A stretch of DNA of 64,000 bases from Panacagrimonas sp965216805 (GTDB lineage Bacteria; Pseudomonadota; Gammaproteobacteria; Nevskiales; Nevskiaceae): contig NZ_CBDCGN010000003.1 of NCBI RefSeq assembly GCF_965216805.1, positions 868,001-932,000 of the forward strand, read 5' to 3'. Each line of letters opens with the position of its first letter. Position 1 is the first letter of the stretch. The notes beneath the pieces were generated by a model. That model searched no databases, was not told where the DNA came from, and saw only the letters and a program-made list of their open reading frames with translations. This document shows, piece by piece, positions 24,866 to 33,373 of this stretch. Position numbers and translations under genes: made by a program.

Positions 24866-26419
24866 ATGTGGTTGCACTTCGAGATACAGAACGTCGCCGA
24901 CATCCCGCGACATTACGCCAGGGTGAGCCCTGAGCGCAGCGCACTGATCGATGGATTGGGTACGCGCACGTTCGCGCAGCTCGACCAGGTCAGCAACCGA
25001 ATCGCCAGCGCGCTGGTCGCCGACGGTGTCCGGCCCGGTGCGCACATCGGCTTCTTCGGCAAGAACTCCGCGCGTTATTTCGAACTGCTGTTCGGCGTGC
25101 TCAAGGCCGGCGCCGGCATGGTGCCGCTCAACTGGCGGCTGGCGCCGGCGGAACTGGCGCCGGTCATCGACGATGCGGAAAGCCCGCTGATCTTCGTCGA
25201 CCGCGAGTTCGTCGAGATACTGGCCACGGTGCAGAACCAGTGCACGCGAAAATTCCGCACGGTGGTTTTCGATTCCACCGCGAGCAGCGCCGGCGAATTC
25301 GAATCCTGGATGAGTGCCGGCGACGGTCGCGATCCGCAAGTGCGCATCCATCCCGACGACACCGCCTTGCTGATCTACACCTCCGGCACCACCGGCAAGC
25401 CCAAGGGCGTGCAATTGACTCATCGCGGCCTTGATCGCATGCGCCTGTGCGAGCACCTGGAGCCGGCTTATCAGTGGCGCGATGGCGACGTCATGCTCAC
25501 CGTGATGCCGGTGTTCCACCTGGTGGGTACCGGGCTGTCGGTGCAGGCGCTCTACAACGGCGCCGCGGTGTCGCTGCTGCCGATGCTGGACCCGGGCAAC
25601 CTGTTCAAGTTTCTGGCACGCGACCGGCCCACGATCTGCGCGTTGGTGCCCACTGCAATCCAGATGATCCTGGACCACCCGGAAGCGAAAAGCGCCGATT
25701 TCTCCTCGCTGCGGCTGGTGATGTACGCCGGTTCGGCCATCAGTTCCACCCTGCTCAAGCGCGCGCTGCAGGAGATGGGCTGCCAGTTCATGCAGTTCTA
25801 CGGCGCCACCGAATCTTCCGGCGCCATCACCCTGCTGCGCCCGGAACAGCACGATGTCAACGACGAAGCACGCCTGCGTTCCTGCGGCACGCCGCTGCCG
25901 CTGATCGAAATCAAGATCATGGACGCCGACGGCAAACAGGTCGCGCAGGGCGAAGGTGGCGAGTTCTGGGTGCGCATGCCGAACATGTTCGGCGGCTACT
26001 GGAAACAGCCGGAAGCGACCGCCGCAGTGTTGCGTGACGGTTGGTATCGCACCGGCGATGCCGGCTTTTGCGACGCCGAAGGGCTTTACTACATCGTCGA
26101 TCGGGTCAAGGACATGATCGTCACCGGCGGCGAGAACGTGTATTCAGCCGAAGTGGAGCAGGCCCTGGCCAAGCATCCGGGCGTGCGCCAATGCGCGGTG
26201 GTTGGCGTGCCGGACCCCAAGTGGGGCGAGCGCGTGACCGCCGTGATCATTGCGGCGCCGGACGCCAAGCCGACGCAGGAAGAGATCATCAAGCATTGCC
26301 GTGGACTCATTGCCGGGTACAAGGTGCCGAAAGAGGTCCGTTTTGTGGACGCGCTCCCGATGACGCCGACCGGCAAGGTGCTCAAGCGCATCGTGCGCGA
26401 TCAGCTCAAGACGGGGTAG
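24866..26419 (+). CDS. AMP-dependent acyl-CoA synthetase (ligase)
   Basis: Activates a carboxylic acid to its CoA thioester. 517 aa. ANL motifs: P-loop IYTSGTTGKPKGV (about 170), QFYGATESSGA, DGWYRTGDAG, and the C-terminal lysine region LPMTPTGKVLKR. GGAG lies upstream of ATG 24866. Downstream of a crotonase and upstream of the epoxide-isomerase homologue. Medium/long-chain or aryl acids are typical for this clade; the substrate cannot be specified. Confidence 0.9.
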   Translation: MWLHFEIQNVADIPRHYARVSPERSALIDGLGTRTFAQLDQVSNRIASALVADGVRPGAHIGFFGKNSARYFELLFGVLKAGAGMVPLNWRLAPAELAPVIDDAESPLIFVDREFVEILATVQNQCTRKFRTVVFDSTASSAGEFESWMSAGDGRDPQVRIHPDDTALLIYTSGTTGKPKGVQLTHRGLDRMRLCEHLEPAYQWRDGDVMLTVMPVFHLVGTGLSVQALYNGAAVSLLPMLDPGNLFKFLARDRPTICALVPTAIQMILDHPEAKSADFSSLRLVMYAGSAISSTLLKRALQEMGCQFMQFYGATESSGAITLLRPEQHDVNDEARLRSCGTPLPLIEIKIMDADGKQVAQGEGGEFWVRMPNMFGGYWKQPEATAAVLRDGWYRTGDAGFCDAEGLYYIVDRVKDMIVTGGENVYSAEVEQALAKHPGVRQCAVVGVPDPKWGERVTAVIIAAPDAKPTQEEIIKHCRGLIAGYKVPKEVRFVDALPMTPTGKVLKRIVRDQLKTG

Positions 26420-26439
26420 AAGGGAGCCCCAAGACAAAT

Positions 26440-26552
26440 TAGCCACGGATCAACACGGATCAACACGGGATAAACGGCCAGACCGATCGCGACTGAAGGG
26501 TCACAGTTGTCCCTGTTCATCCGCGTTCATCCGTGCGGATCCGTGGCAATAA
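26440..26552. repeat. Inverted-repeat intergenic element (CACGGAT family)
   Basis: The left arm 26440-26470 has tandem CACGGATCAA units; the right arm 26515-26552 is the imperfect reverse complement (TTCATCCGTGCGGATCCGTGG-like). Same family as 19182-19320; a half copy occurs at 27068-27090. Between the ligase and the isomerase-like gene. Confidence 0.6.
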
Positions 26553-26584
26553 GAGGCAGTGGTTTCACAGACCGGGGAGATCAA

Positions 26585-27058
26585 GTGAACGCGAAGCAAC
26601 GCAGCATGGTGGGACACGGGGCACTGGTGATGTTGATCGGCATGGTGGCGGGGATCGGCCTGCTCGTCAGTCTGCTCGGGGGGATCGAACTGATCCCGGG
26701 GCGCATTATCGAGTTCGGGTTCCCAGGCAGTCCCGATGCCTGGGTGCGTACGCACATCGGCGGGATGTTGAACGGCATGCTCATCATGCTGGTGGCCGTC
26801 CTGATCTACGTGCTGCCCGTATCGGAGAAGCCCGCAGGGCAGTTGTTCTGGATGCTGATCGGCACCGGCTACGCCAACACGCTGTTCTACTGGGCCGCGC
26901 TGTTCGCGCCCAATCGGGCGCTGAGCGTGGCGGACAATCGCTTCGGTGAGTCCAACCTCGCGTCCATCGTCGGTCTGGTCCCCGCGCTGCTGTTCGCGGT
27001 GATCTCGCTGATCGCGATCTTCATCCTGATGCGCGAGGCGTTTTCGCAGCGCGGCTGA
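26585..27058 (+). CDS. Styrene-oxide-isomerase (StyC)-like membrane protein
   Basis: 157 aa, four membrane spans. Compared from memory with StyC of Pseudomonas (about 169 aa), it keeps the framework GHGxLxM, LxGGxExIPGxIIEF and PGSPxxWxRxH, and later FxPNRxLxxxxNxFG. StyC residues I recall as essential are His58 (haem ligand), Asn64 and Tyr103. They align one position earlier, as His57 (VRTHIGG), Asn63 (MLNGM) and Tyr102 (LFYWA). StyC performs a Meinwald rearrangement of an epoxide to an aldehyde. GTG 26585 has GGGGAG upstream. No styrene monooxygenase is adjacent; epoxidase-like flavoproteins lie at 54791 and 62409. Confidence 0.8.
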   Translation: MNAKQRSMVGHGALVMLIGMVAGIGLLVSLLGGIELIPGRIIEFGFPGSPDAWVRTHIGGMLNGMLIMLVAVLIYVLPVSEKPAGQLFWMLIGTGYANTLFYWAALFAPNRALSVADNRFGESNLASIVGLVPALLFAVISLIAIFILMREAFSQRG

Positions 27059-27131
27059 GCGCAGGTTTGCCGCGGATCGACGCGGACGAAAGATCAAGGC
27101 GAAGTCGCGTCTGGCCCGGTGCGATGCGCCG

Positions 27132-27380
27132 GTGGTGATGGCCGTTTACGCGCGGTGCACCGGCGGCGCGGTGTCGCTGAGGGCGATGGACTTCGTCACG
27201 CTCAACCGGAAGGAGTGCGCCCAGCAGGCGCAGGACTACGGCCTGATCCCGACAGTGGTGGACGATGCCGAACTCGGCGCCGAAGCGCTGACGCTGGCGC
27301 GCAAGCTTGCCTGGAATGCGGTCCAGTCAGTCGGTGCCGGCGAAGGCGCCGCCGCAGTTCTCGGGGCGCTGAACCTACAA
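27132..27380 (+). pseudogene. Possible remnant of a crotonase-family gene
   Basis: The segment around 27180-27350 translates to RAMDFVTLNRKECAQQAQDYGLIPTVVDDAEL-like text (split here for length), recalling the middle-to-end part of enoyl-CoA hydratases, where AQEAxxxGLVNxVVPDAEL is usual. There is no N-terminus or conserved ending, and the frame runs into repeat DNA. Low-confidence decayed fragment. Confidence 0.35.
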
Positions 27381-27530
27381 AAAGCGGTTGAACGCAAAGG
27401 GACGCGAAGAACGGCAAGCAAGGCGCAAAGGAAAACGCCGTGGACTGCGTTCACCCATCTGGTGCGGGACGCCGCCCAGAAAAATTCTTGGCGTCCTTTC
27501 TGTTGGCTTTGCGCCTTTGCGTTGAAATGC
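27377..27530. repeat. Inverted-repeat intergenic element (AACGCAAAGG family)
   Basis: The left arm (27385-27435, with AACGCAAAGGGACGC and AAGGCGCAAAGG) and the right arm (27483-27526, with GCGCCTTTGCGTT) are imperfect reverse complements. With the remnant above it fills the 534-nt gap between 27059 and 27592, where I see no intact gene. Confidence 0.55.
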
Positions 27531-27592
27531 GGTTTCCGGGCTGAACCGTCGCGACCCAGGCCGCCGGGGAACAAGGGCTTCGATCAATCCGC

Positions 27593-28441
27593 TCAGATCG
27601 TGTCCAGTTGCGGCGTGGCGCTGAGCACCGGACCGCTGGGCTTGCCCGACCGCGAGCCGCCCTCCGGTTCCATGCTGACGGCAAAGGTGATGTGCGAGCC
27701 GCGCAGGACCTCGGCCGGCAGATCGATCACCGTCATCTTGTCGCGCTCGGCCGGCAGCATCGCCAGCGGCACCGGGCCGCGGTCGGGCGAAATCCACCAC
27801 AGCTGCAGCGTGTGCCGGCCCAGGGTCAGCAGGTCGTCGGCGGCCACGACGCTGAGCCGGCGGTGATCGCGCGACAGGCTCAGCAGCCAGCCCATGCTGG
27901 AGGCCGGCAGCTTGAGCTGCGCGAGGTACAGCTCGGGCTCGGCGCTGTGCGGCTCGGTCGGCACGACGGACGCCACCGGCGCCGCGACGGGCGTGGGCGT
28001 GACCGCTGCCAAAGGCGCCTCCGCAATTTGCGTCCGGCCCTGCGGTGGAATCGACGGGTTGTTCTGGCCGATCAGGAAGGCCGCCGCCAGCGCTATCACC
28101 GAGGCGGCCGCGGTCAGCCAGCGCCGCCGCCGCCGCGCCGAGCGCCGCTGCGACACGGCCGGACGCGGATGCCGTTCGAGGCCGTCTACCGGGAGCGGCG
28201 CCGCAGCAGGGACCGGTGTGGCCCGTCGCAACAGCGCTTCGCGAGTCGCGGCCGGCGGACATACCGGCGCCACTGCCTGGCCGAATTCGCTGAGTCGGAA
28301 TTCCCAGAAATCGACGTGCTCGCGCGCCTCCTGACGCTGCTGCATGAGGCTTTCGAAACGGCGCCGGGCGGGGCCGCGCAGGGTGCCGAGCACGTACTCG
28401 GCGGCCAGATGTCGCAACAGCTCGGGGTGGGCGTAGTTCAT
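27593..28441 (-). CDS. Anti-sigma-K-type factor (RskA-like, membrane-anchored)
   Basis: 282 aa. The N-terminal cytoplasmic domain has the HLAAEYVLGTLRGPARRRFE motif of anti-sigma-K factors. A single membrane helix lies near residues 108-126 (WLTAAASVIALAAAFLIG) and a periplasmic C-terminal RskA domain follows. The ATG overlaps the sigma-factor stop by 4 nt (ATGA), the usual coupled arrangement. Expected to hold the partner sigma factor until an envelope signal. Confidence 0.87.
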   Translation of the reverse strand: MNYAHPELLRHLAAEYVLGTLRGPARRRFESLMQQRQEAREHVDFWEFRLSEFGQAVAPVCPPAATREALLRRATPVPAAAPLPVDGLERHPRPAVSQRRSARRRRRWLTAAASVIALAAAFLIGQNNPSIPPQGRTQIAEAPLAAVTPTPVAAPVASVVPTEPHSAEPELYLAQLKLPASSMGWLLSLSRDHRRLSVVAADDLLTLGRHTLQLWWISPDRGPVPLAMLPAERDKMTVIDLPAEVLRGSHITFAVSMEPEGGSRSGKPSGPVLSATPQLDTI

Positions 28442-29013
28442 GGTCGCTCCAGACATTCGCGCAATCGCGCCAGACCCCGACGCACCCAGGCCTTGACGGT
28501 TCCCAGGGGCGCGTCCATGGCCAGCGCCAGCTCCGAGTGGGAATAACCCTCGTAGTAGGCCATCAGTACACTCCTGCGCTGCTCTTCCTGCAAGCCCCGC
28601 AGGCAGCGATCGAGGCGTTGCAGGCCCTCGCGTTCGACCGCGGCATCCTCCGGGCTGGGGGCGTGGTCCGGCATTTCCTCGATATCGCCACCGTCGGCCG
28701 ACGGCAGGTCCGACACCGCGCGCTCGCGCGCCGAGGGCAGGCGGTCCAGGCCGCGGTAGCGTGCAATCCCGATCAGCCAGGCGATCGGCTCGCCCTTGTC
28801 CGGGGTATAGGTCTCGGCCCGTTGCCACACACGCAGATAACAGTCCTGCAAGGCTTCCTCGGCCCAGTCGGGGCGCCGCAGCATGCGCAGCAGCAGACCG
28901 TAGAGGATCGGGCTGGTGTGGTCGTAGAGCTCGCCCAGTGCGGCGGCGTCGCGTGCCTGGATGCGCTGAATCAGGTGCAGCAGTTGTTCTGCGTTGGCGA
29001 CGACGGGTTTCAT
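28438..29013 (-). CDS. ECF RNA polymerase sigma factor (SigK-like)
   Basis: 191 aa from ATG 29013; GTG 29043 would add ten residues. Region 2: YDHTSPILYGLLLRMLRRPD and EEALQDCYLRVWQRAETY. Region 4: RRSVLMAYYEGYSHSELA with LGTVKAWVRRGLARLRECL. Coupled to the anti-sigma gene. Upstream in the same direction, 6-40 nt away, are the lipoprotein 29049-30527 and two more envelope proteins, suggesting they form one operon and that the sigma factor answers to, or controls, envelope functions. Confidence 0.88.
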   Translation of the reverse strand: MKPVVANAEQLLHLIQRIQARDAAALGELYDHTSPILYGLLLRMLRRPDWAEEALQDCYLRVWQRAETYTPDKGEPIAWLIGIARYRGLDRLPSARERAVSDLPSADGGDIEEMPDHAPSPEDAAVEREGLQRLDRCLRGLQEEQRRSVLMAYYEGYSHSELALAMDAPLGTVKAWVRRGLARLRECLERP

Positions 29014-29048
29014 GATCCGGGCGGGCCACGCGACCGTGGCCACGGGCG

Positions 29049-30527
29049 TCAGGGGGCGGACTTGGCGGCCACTGGCGGTGGCGGTGCCACAAACACTTCC
29101 TCAAGGAGATGGGGGTCGTCGAAATGACGGTGGCCGAGCAGGCTGGTGGCGTGGTGTCCGTACTGGCGCAGCGCCCCCGGCCGGCGCATGCCGCTAGCCA
29201 GCAACCAGGCGGGCTCGGTGGCGTCGGAGCCGGCGACGAAGCCATCGGCCCCGAAGATGCTGCGGGTGCCCCCCTCTGGGGTGGCGGTCAGATACAGATC
29301 TTCGTAGCGCTTCAACGCGTAGGTGCGCACCGGGCCTTCTTTGACTTCATTAGCCGGCCGCACCTGACGCAACTCGTGCTGGTCCCGCGTCAATCGCAGG
29401 ACCGGAGCGGCAGGCGCCAGACCGGTTTGCGGAAACAGGGGCGGATCGATCCAGTAGCCGTTCGGCTCGCGCCGTTGCAGCGACTGCGCCGGGAACCAGT
29501 AATGGTCGCGGCCGGATGCATGCAGGCTCTCGAACAGCAGCGGCTTGGCGTGGCGGTCCAGGGTCACGCGCCAGATCAGGCCGTCGATCCCGGCACCGGC
29601 GGCGCCGTCATCGCCGGCTTTGCGGAACCACATGAAGTAGTTGATCCGCGCCAGCGCGTGGCCACCGAAGCGCGCGAAGTCGAAGTGGTAGTGCACCACC
29701 GGAAGACTGGCATCGACCGCCACGCCGTCGTCCGTCCAGACCGGGGCGCCGGGCTGATTGACGGCGTCGGCGGACTCCAGCCACAACTGCGGTGCGTGGG
29801 TTTCGGCCAGCGCGCGCCAGGCGGAGTCGACCAGACCCGGTATGCCCAGCTCGTCGGGGTAGGCCTTGTCGAAATCGGCCGGCACGAGACTCAGGTCCTC
29901 GACCGCCTCCGCCTTCCAGCGCACCACCGGTGGTTGCGTCGATGCCTCCGCGGCCTCGTCGAATTGTGCCTGCGCCTGTTCCTGCTCGCGGGTGGTATGC
30001 GACTTGAGCAGCGGCGCCATCAGCGGGTACAGACCCAGGGTGCGAGCCACGCTGGAGTACTCGGGTGGCGGCTGCACCGCGTCGCGCAGGGCCGCCAGCG
30101 CTTCCGGCGAGTCCAGCTCCACCGCCGCCAGCACGCGGCCGCAATCCTGCAGGCGCGAGCGTACAAGACCGACCTGTTCCAGGGTCATGCCCAGGTTGCG
30201 CATCTCGAACTCGCGCGCCTCCTGATCCAGCTCGCGCATGCGGCGCATCCAGCCGGCAACCTGGTTGAGTCCTTCCACCTCGTGAGCGTACGAGGCGAGC
30301 AGCCGATCGGTACGCATGTACGGATAGCCCGGGACCCGGTAGAACGCGGCGTCGCGCACGCCGGCGGCATCGATCTGCGCGTCGATTTCGGCATAGCGCT
30401 CGCGGCAGTCGTCATACCCGGCGTAGAGACCCACGAACGGCGACGGCTGGGTGGTGGTGCAGGCGCCCAGAGCCGATGTCAGGCTGGCGATCGCCAGGAC
30501 GCGCGTGAGCAGGGATGCGCGATGCAT
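29049..30527 (-). CDS. Large lipoprotein of unknown function
   Basis: 492 aa with a signal peptide and lipobox LGAC (Cys at about residue 22), so probably lipid-anchored. Good GGAGG before ATG 30527. I do not recognise a family. The first third is helical and charged; the rest is mixed with many Trp/Tyr (YWFPAQSLQRREPNGYW). Gene order places it between an exported protein (17-nt gap upstream) and the ECF sigma factor (downstream). Could be the stress-sensed or sigma-dependent envelope component. Confidence 0.7.
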   Translation of the reverse strand: MHRASLLTRVLAIASLTSALGACTTTQPSPFVGLYAGYDDCRERYAEIDAQIDAAGVRDAAFYRVPGYPYMRTDRLLASYAHEVEGLNQVAGWMRRMRELDQEAREFEMRNLGMTLEQVGLVRSRLQDCGRVLAAVELDSPEALAALRDAVQPPPEYSSVARTLGLYPLMAPLLKSHTTREQEQAQAQFDEAAEASTQPPVVRWKAEAVEDLSLVPADFDKAYPDELGIPGLVDSAWRALAETHAPQLWLESADAVNQPGAPVWTDDGVAVDASLPVVHYHFDFARFGGHALARINYFMWFRKAGDDGAAGAGIDGLIWRVTLDRHAKPLLFESLHASGRDHYWFPAQSLQRREPNGYWIDPPLFPQTGLAPAAPVLRLTRDQHELRQVRPANEVKEGPVRTYALKRYEDLYLTATPEGGTRSIFGADGFVAGSDATEPAWLLASGMRRPGALRQYGHHATSLLGHRHFDDPHLLEEVFVAPPPPVAAKSAP

Positions 30528-30543
30528 GCGTGGTTTCCTCCGG

Positions 30544-31632
30544 TTATGGGGTCTTGGGCTGCGCGTTATTGTTGTCGGCGGGCGCGAAGCGCCATTCCAT
30601 CTTCACCTTGGCCTCGCCCTTCCACAGGCCCAGCCAGGTCGAGTTGCCGTTGAGCGACAGGTACAGCGGTTGCACCGACTCGGCACTGCCGCTGGGAGCG
30701 GCCTGGCGCAGCACCGCGGTCAGCCAGTCCACTGCAGCCGGCGGCATCGGTTGCGGCTCGGTCTTCTTGCTGGTGTGTCCCAGCTCGGTGTAGGTGGTGG
30801 TGCCGGTGGGGCGTGGCACGAATACGTTCTCCAGATAGAACCCGCGCTCCTGGTCCTTGAGGTCGATCACCGCCAGGAAGCGATCGCACAGGGGCAGGCC
30901 TTCGAAGGCGTCGACGGTGTCCGCCTCGCGATGCTCCGAAAACGGCACGAAATCGTCTGCCGACTTGTTGTAACGCACCCCTTCGATGGACAGCTCCAGG
31001 GTGACGCGCGAGCGTCCCTTGCAACCCCGGAACGGCAGCATGTACAGGTACTGGCCGGGGACCGTGTCCTCCTCCAGCGCTTCCGGGTAATTCATCGCCG
31101 CAAAAATCGCCGCGTAGCGCATCTGGATTTCCTGGTAGCACACCGGTTGCGCTTCGCAGGCGATCATTTCGCGCTGCATCTGCAGGGTCAGCGCGCGCTC
31201 TTCCTCCGGTGTCTCCGGGATCTTGACCGACTTGCCCGCCGCTTCCATCAGCCGCACCGCACTGCGCGCAAGGTGGATGGTCTTGGCCTCCAGCCGGGTA
31301 TTGAGATCGTGGTCCAGCAGGTTGCGCGGGTCGGCGCGGCCATCGGTGGCCAGCTGCGTAAAGATTTCGTAGCGCTGCGTGCCGGTCGCTGTCGACCACT
31401 GGCGGCCTGGGTATTCCGGGTCGTTCTTCTCCCAGGTCTGTTCGGCCTCGACCGTCGCCACGATCTGGAGGTCGTACACCACGCTGTCGGGCGTCAGCGG
31501 CAGGCCGCCCAGCGTGGCATCGCCCTGAGCGTGTGCCGCTGCGATGGGCTGCGCTGCGATGACGATGCCCACCGCCAGGGTCGAGGCGAGCCGGCTAAGG
31601 CAAATGAAGCGCTGCAGCATGGATACGGTCAT
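30544..31632 (-). CDS. Exported protein of unknown function
   Basis: About 362 aa. Signal peptide with cleavage near AAHAQGD (about residue 37). Mature part soluble, with several Cys (CEAQPVCYQ; FRGCKGRS) that may form disulfides. Start at 31632 or 31620. No recognised domain. Ends 17 nt before the lipoprotein gene, so the two are probably cotranscribed and may interact. Confidence 0.65.
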   Translation of the reverse strand: MTVSMLQRFICLSRLASTLAVGIVIAAQPIAAAHAQGDATLGGLPLTPDSVVYDLQIVATVEAEQTWEKNDPEYPGRQWSTATGTQRYEIFTQLATDGRADPRNLLDHDLNTRLEAKTIHLARSAVRLMEAAGKSVKIPETPEEERALTLQMQREMIACEAQPVCYQEIQMRYAAIFAAMNYPEALEEDTVPGQYLYMLPFRGCKGRSRVTLELSIEGVRYNKSADDFVPFSEHREADTVDAFEGLPLCDRFLAVIDLKDQERGFYLENVFVPRPTGTTTYTELGHTSKKTEPQPMPPAAVDWLTAVLRQAAPSGSAESVQPLYLSLNGNSTWLGLWKGEAKVKMEWRFAPADNNNAQPKTP

Positions 31633-31705
31633 GGAGGACTCGGGTTGTTGCTTACGAAGTGCAGCCGAGGCTGGACGCATCGGGCGCAAGGCGCCGCCGC
31701 CGGGG

Positions 31706-32056
31706 TTACGCGAACGCCGCCCCGTAGAGCAGGTAAAGCCCCAAAGCGCCGACCGAGCCGTGCGCCAGTGCCAGCGCCAGCGGCGCCTTGTCCTTGAACA
31801 GCACGCGGAACAACAGCAGGCCGCCGACCAGCCCGGCGACAAACACGCCCAAGGCCCACCACGCCAGCACCGGAGTGGTGTCGCCCAGGCTCAGGTTGAC
31901 CGCAAACAGCACGCCCACCGCTGCCAGTGCCGCCAGTCCGTGGGCTGGACCCAGAAAGGCGGGAATGGGTTTGCTCGCGACGATCAGCGCCGTCATCAAC
32001 ACCCCGCCGGCCGCCACCGCAGCCAGCGTCAGGAACGCGATCTGTAGCGTTGTCAT
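31706..32056 (-). CDS. Small four-helix membrane protein
   Basis: 116 aa, about four hydrophobic spans, with a strong GGAGGAG ribosome site before the start at 32056. No family recognised. First gene of the minus-strand envelope/sigma unit 32056 to 27593, 73 nt upstream of the exported protein. Confidence 0.65.
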   Translation of the reverse strand: MTTLQIAFLTLAAVAAGGVLMTALIVASKPIPAFLGPAHGLAALAAVGVLFAVNLSLGDTTPVLAWWALGVFVAGLVGGLLLFRVLFKDKAPLALALAHGSVGALGLYLLYGAAFA

Positions 32057-32134
32057 GGTCGGTCTCCTCCGATGCCACGCTTGTTTCGAGATCCGATGGG
32101 CAGCTGCCCGCCGCTCGGACCTTCGCCGATGCGC

Positions 32135-33205
32135 TTACGGCATCTTGGCGATGTGACTTTCGTCGGTGAATTTATCGTAGAAAATTTTATCGAGATTCAT
32201 GCCGACCTCGGTCATCGAGGAGATGCCCGCGTCGATCATGCCGGGCGGGCCGCACATATAGCCTTCGGCCTCGGCCCAGTTGGCGTTGGGCATGGCGTCG
32301 GTGATGAACTGGGTGACCAGTCCGCGTGCGCCGGTCCACGACGAATCCGCCGGCTCGTGCGAGAGCACGGGCAGGAAAACGAAGCTGTCGGCCCAGCCCT
32401 GCTCGATCTGCTTGATCTGGTCCAGGCAGTAAAGGTCGGCCTGCGTGCGCGCGCCGAACAGGAAGGCACAGGGCCGCTTCACGCGATCCTTGCGCGCCTT
32501 CTCCAGCACGCTCATCAGCGGTGCCAGGCCCGAGCCGCCGGCGATGCAGATCATCGGCGTGTTGCCGGGATGCAGGTGGAAGTTGCCGTGCGGCGCATCC
32601 ACGTCGAACGTCATTTCCGCCATCTCGCCTTTGAAGAGCGCTTCGGTGAACACGCCGTTCGGCACCTTGCGGATGTAGAAGCTGATCTGCTGGCGGCCGT
32701 CGCGATCCGGCGCGTCGGCGAACGAGTAGTTTCGCGCACGCTTGACGTTGGGATACTTGAGATTCGCGTACTGGCCGGCGACGAAGTGGATGGGGCGGTC
32801 CAGTTCCAGGGTGATCTTCTTGATGTCGTGGGTCAGGTCTTCGGTGGCCACCAGCTTGGCGGTGAACTGCTCGGGCTTGGGCGCATCGCTGGAGGCGCTC
32901 TCCACCTCCACTTGGGTCAGCGGGTCCTTCACGATGGCCTGGCACGCCAGGATGAAGCCGGCAGCGATCTCCTGCTGCGACAGGGTGTAGCCGAAGTCGG
33001 TCAGCGCACTGACCCGGCCGGTCTTGAGCTTGCACTTGCAGGAGCCGCAGGTGCCCACCGTGCAGTTATGCGGGAACGGCACCCCGTTCTTGAGCGCGGC
33101 CTCCAGCATGGTTTCGCCGCTTGGGACTTCGTAGCGTGCGCCGAACGGCGCCACCTCCACGAACTTTGCTTCCTTGGGGCCAAACAGCGACTTCAAAAAG
33201 CCCAT
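32135..33205 (-). CDS. Ferredoxin-NAD(P)H oxidoreductase, XylA/CymAb-type
   Basis: 356 aa electron-transfer component. N-terminal plant-type [2Fe-2S] cluster C48, C53, C56 (CTVGTCGSC) and C88 (LACQ); FAD motif RNYSFA; NAD motif CIAGGSGLAPLMS; C-terminal MCGPPGMIDAG. This domain order is that of reductases serving XylM-like hydroxylases, so it is the natural partner for 22823-23941, 9 kb away. Strong GGAGGA before ATG 33205. Operator site D lies about 60 nt upstream, in the region shared with 33374. It could also serve a Rieske oxygenase. Confidence 0.88.
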   Translation of the reverse strand: MGFLKSLFGPKEAKFVEVAPFGARYEVPSGETMLEAALKNGVPFPHNCTVGTCGSCKCKLKTGRVSALTDFGYTLSQQEIAAGFILACQAIVKDPLTQVEVESASSDAPKPEQFTAKLVATEDLTHDIKKITLELDRPIHFVAGQYANLKYPNVKRARNYSFADAPDRDGRQQISFYIRKVPNGVFTEALFKGEMAEMTFDVDAPHGNFHLHPGNTPMICIAGGSGLAPLMSVLEKARKDRVKRPCAFLFGARTQADLYCLDQIKQIEQGWADSFVFLPVLSHEPADSSWTGARGLVTQFITDAMPNANWAEAEGYMCGPPGMIDAGISSMTEVGMNLDKIFYDKFTDESHIAKMP

Positions 33206-33261
33206 GCTTCCTCCGGAATCGGCACCGCGATCGGTCGCGGTGGCGGGGTGTTTGCGTCAAT

Positions 33262-33279
33262 TAGTAAGATACCATACTA
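33262..33279. promoter_or_regulatory. Palindromic operator, site D
   Basis: TAGTAAGATACCATACTA matches the palindrome at 16 of 18 positions. Located between divergent genes 32135-33205 and 33374-34405. Confidence 0.65.
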
Positions 33280-33373
33280 TTTTCCGGCGACGCTAGGCTC
33301 AATAGTCGGGTGCGCGGATGCAGCTCAGCCGAAACGCTGCACCGATAATGCATTGTGGAGGAGAGACGGAATC

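Noticed and set aside
32072..33373. A long N-terminal extension of the MDR oxidoreductase
   Set aside because: It is antisense to the ferredoxin reductase and crosses an operator and promoter region.
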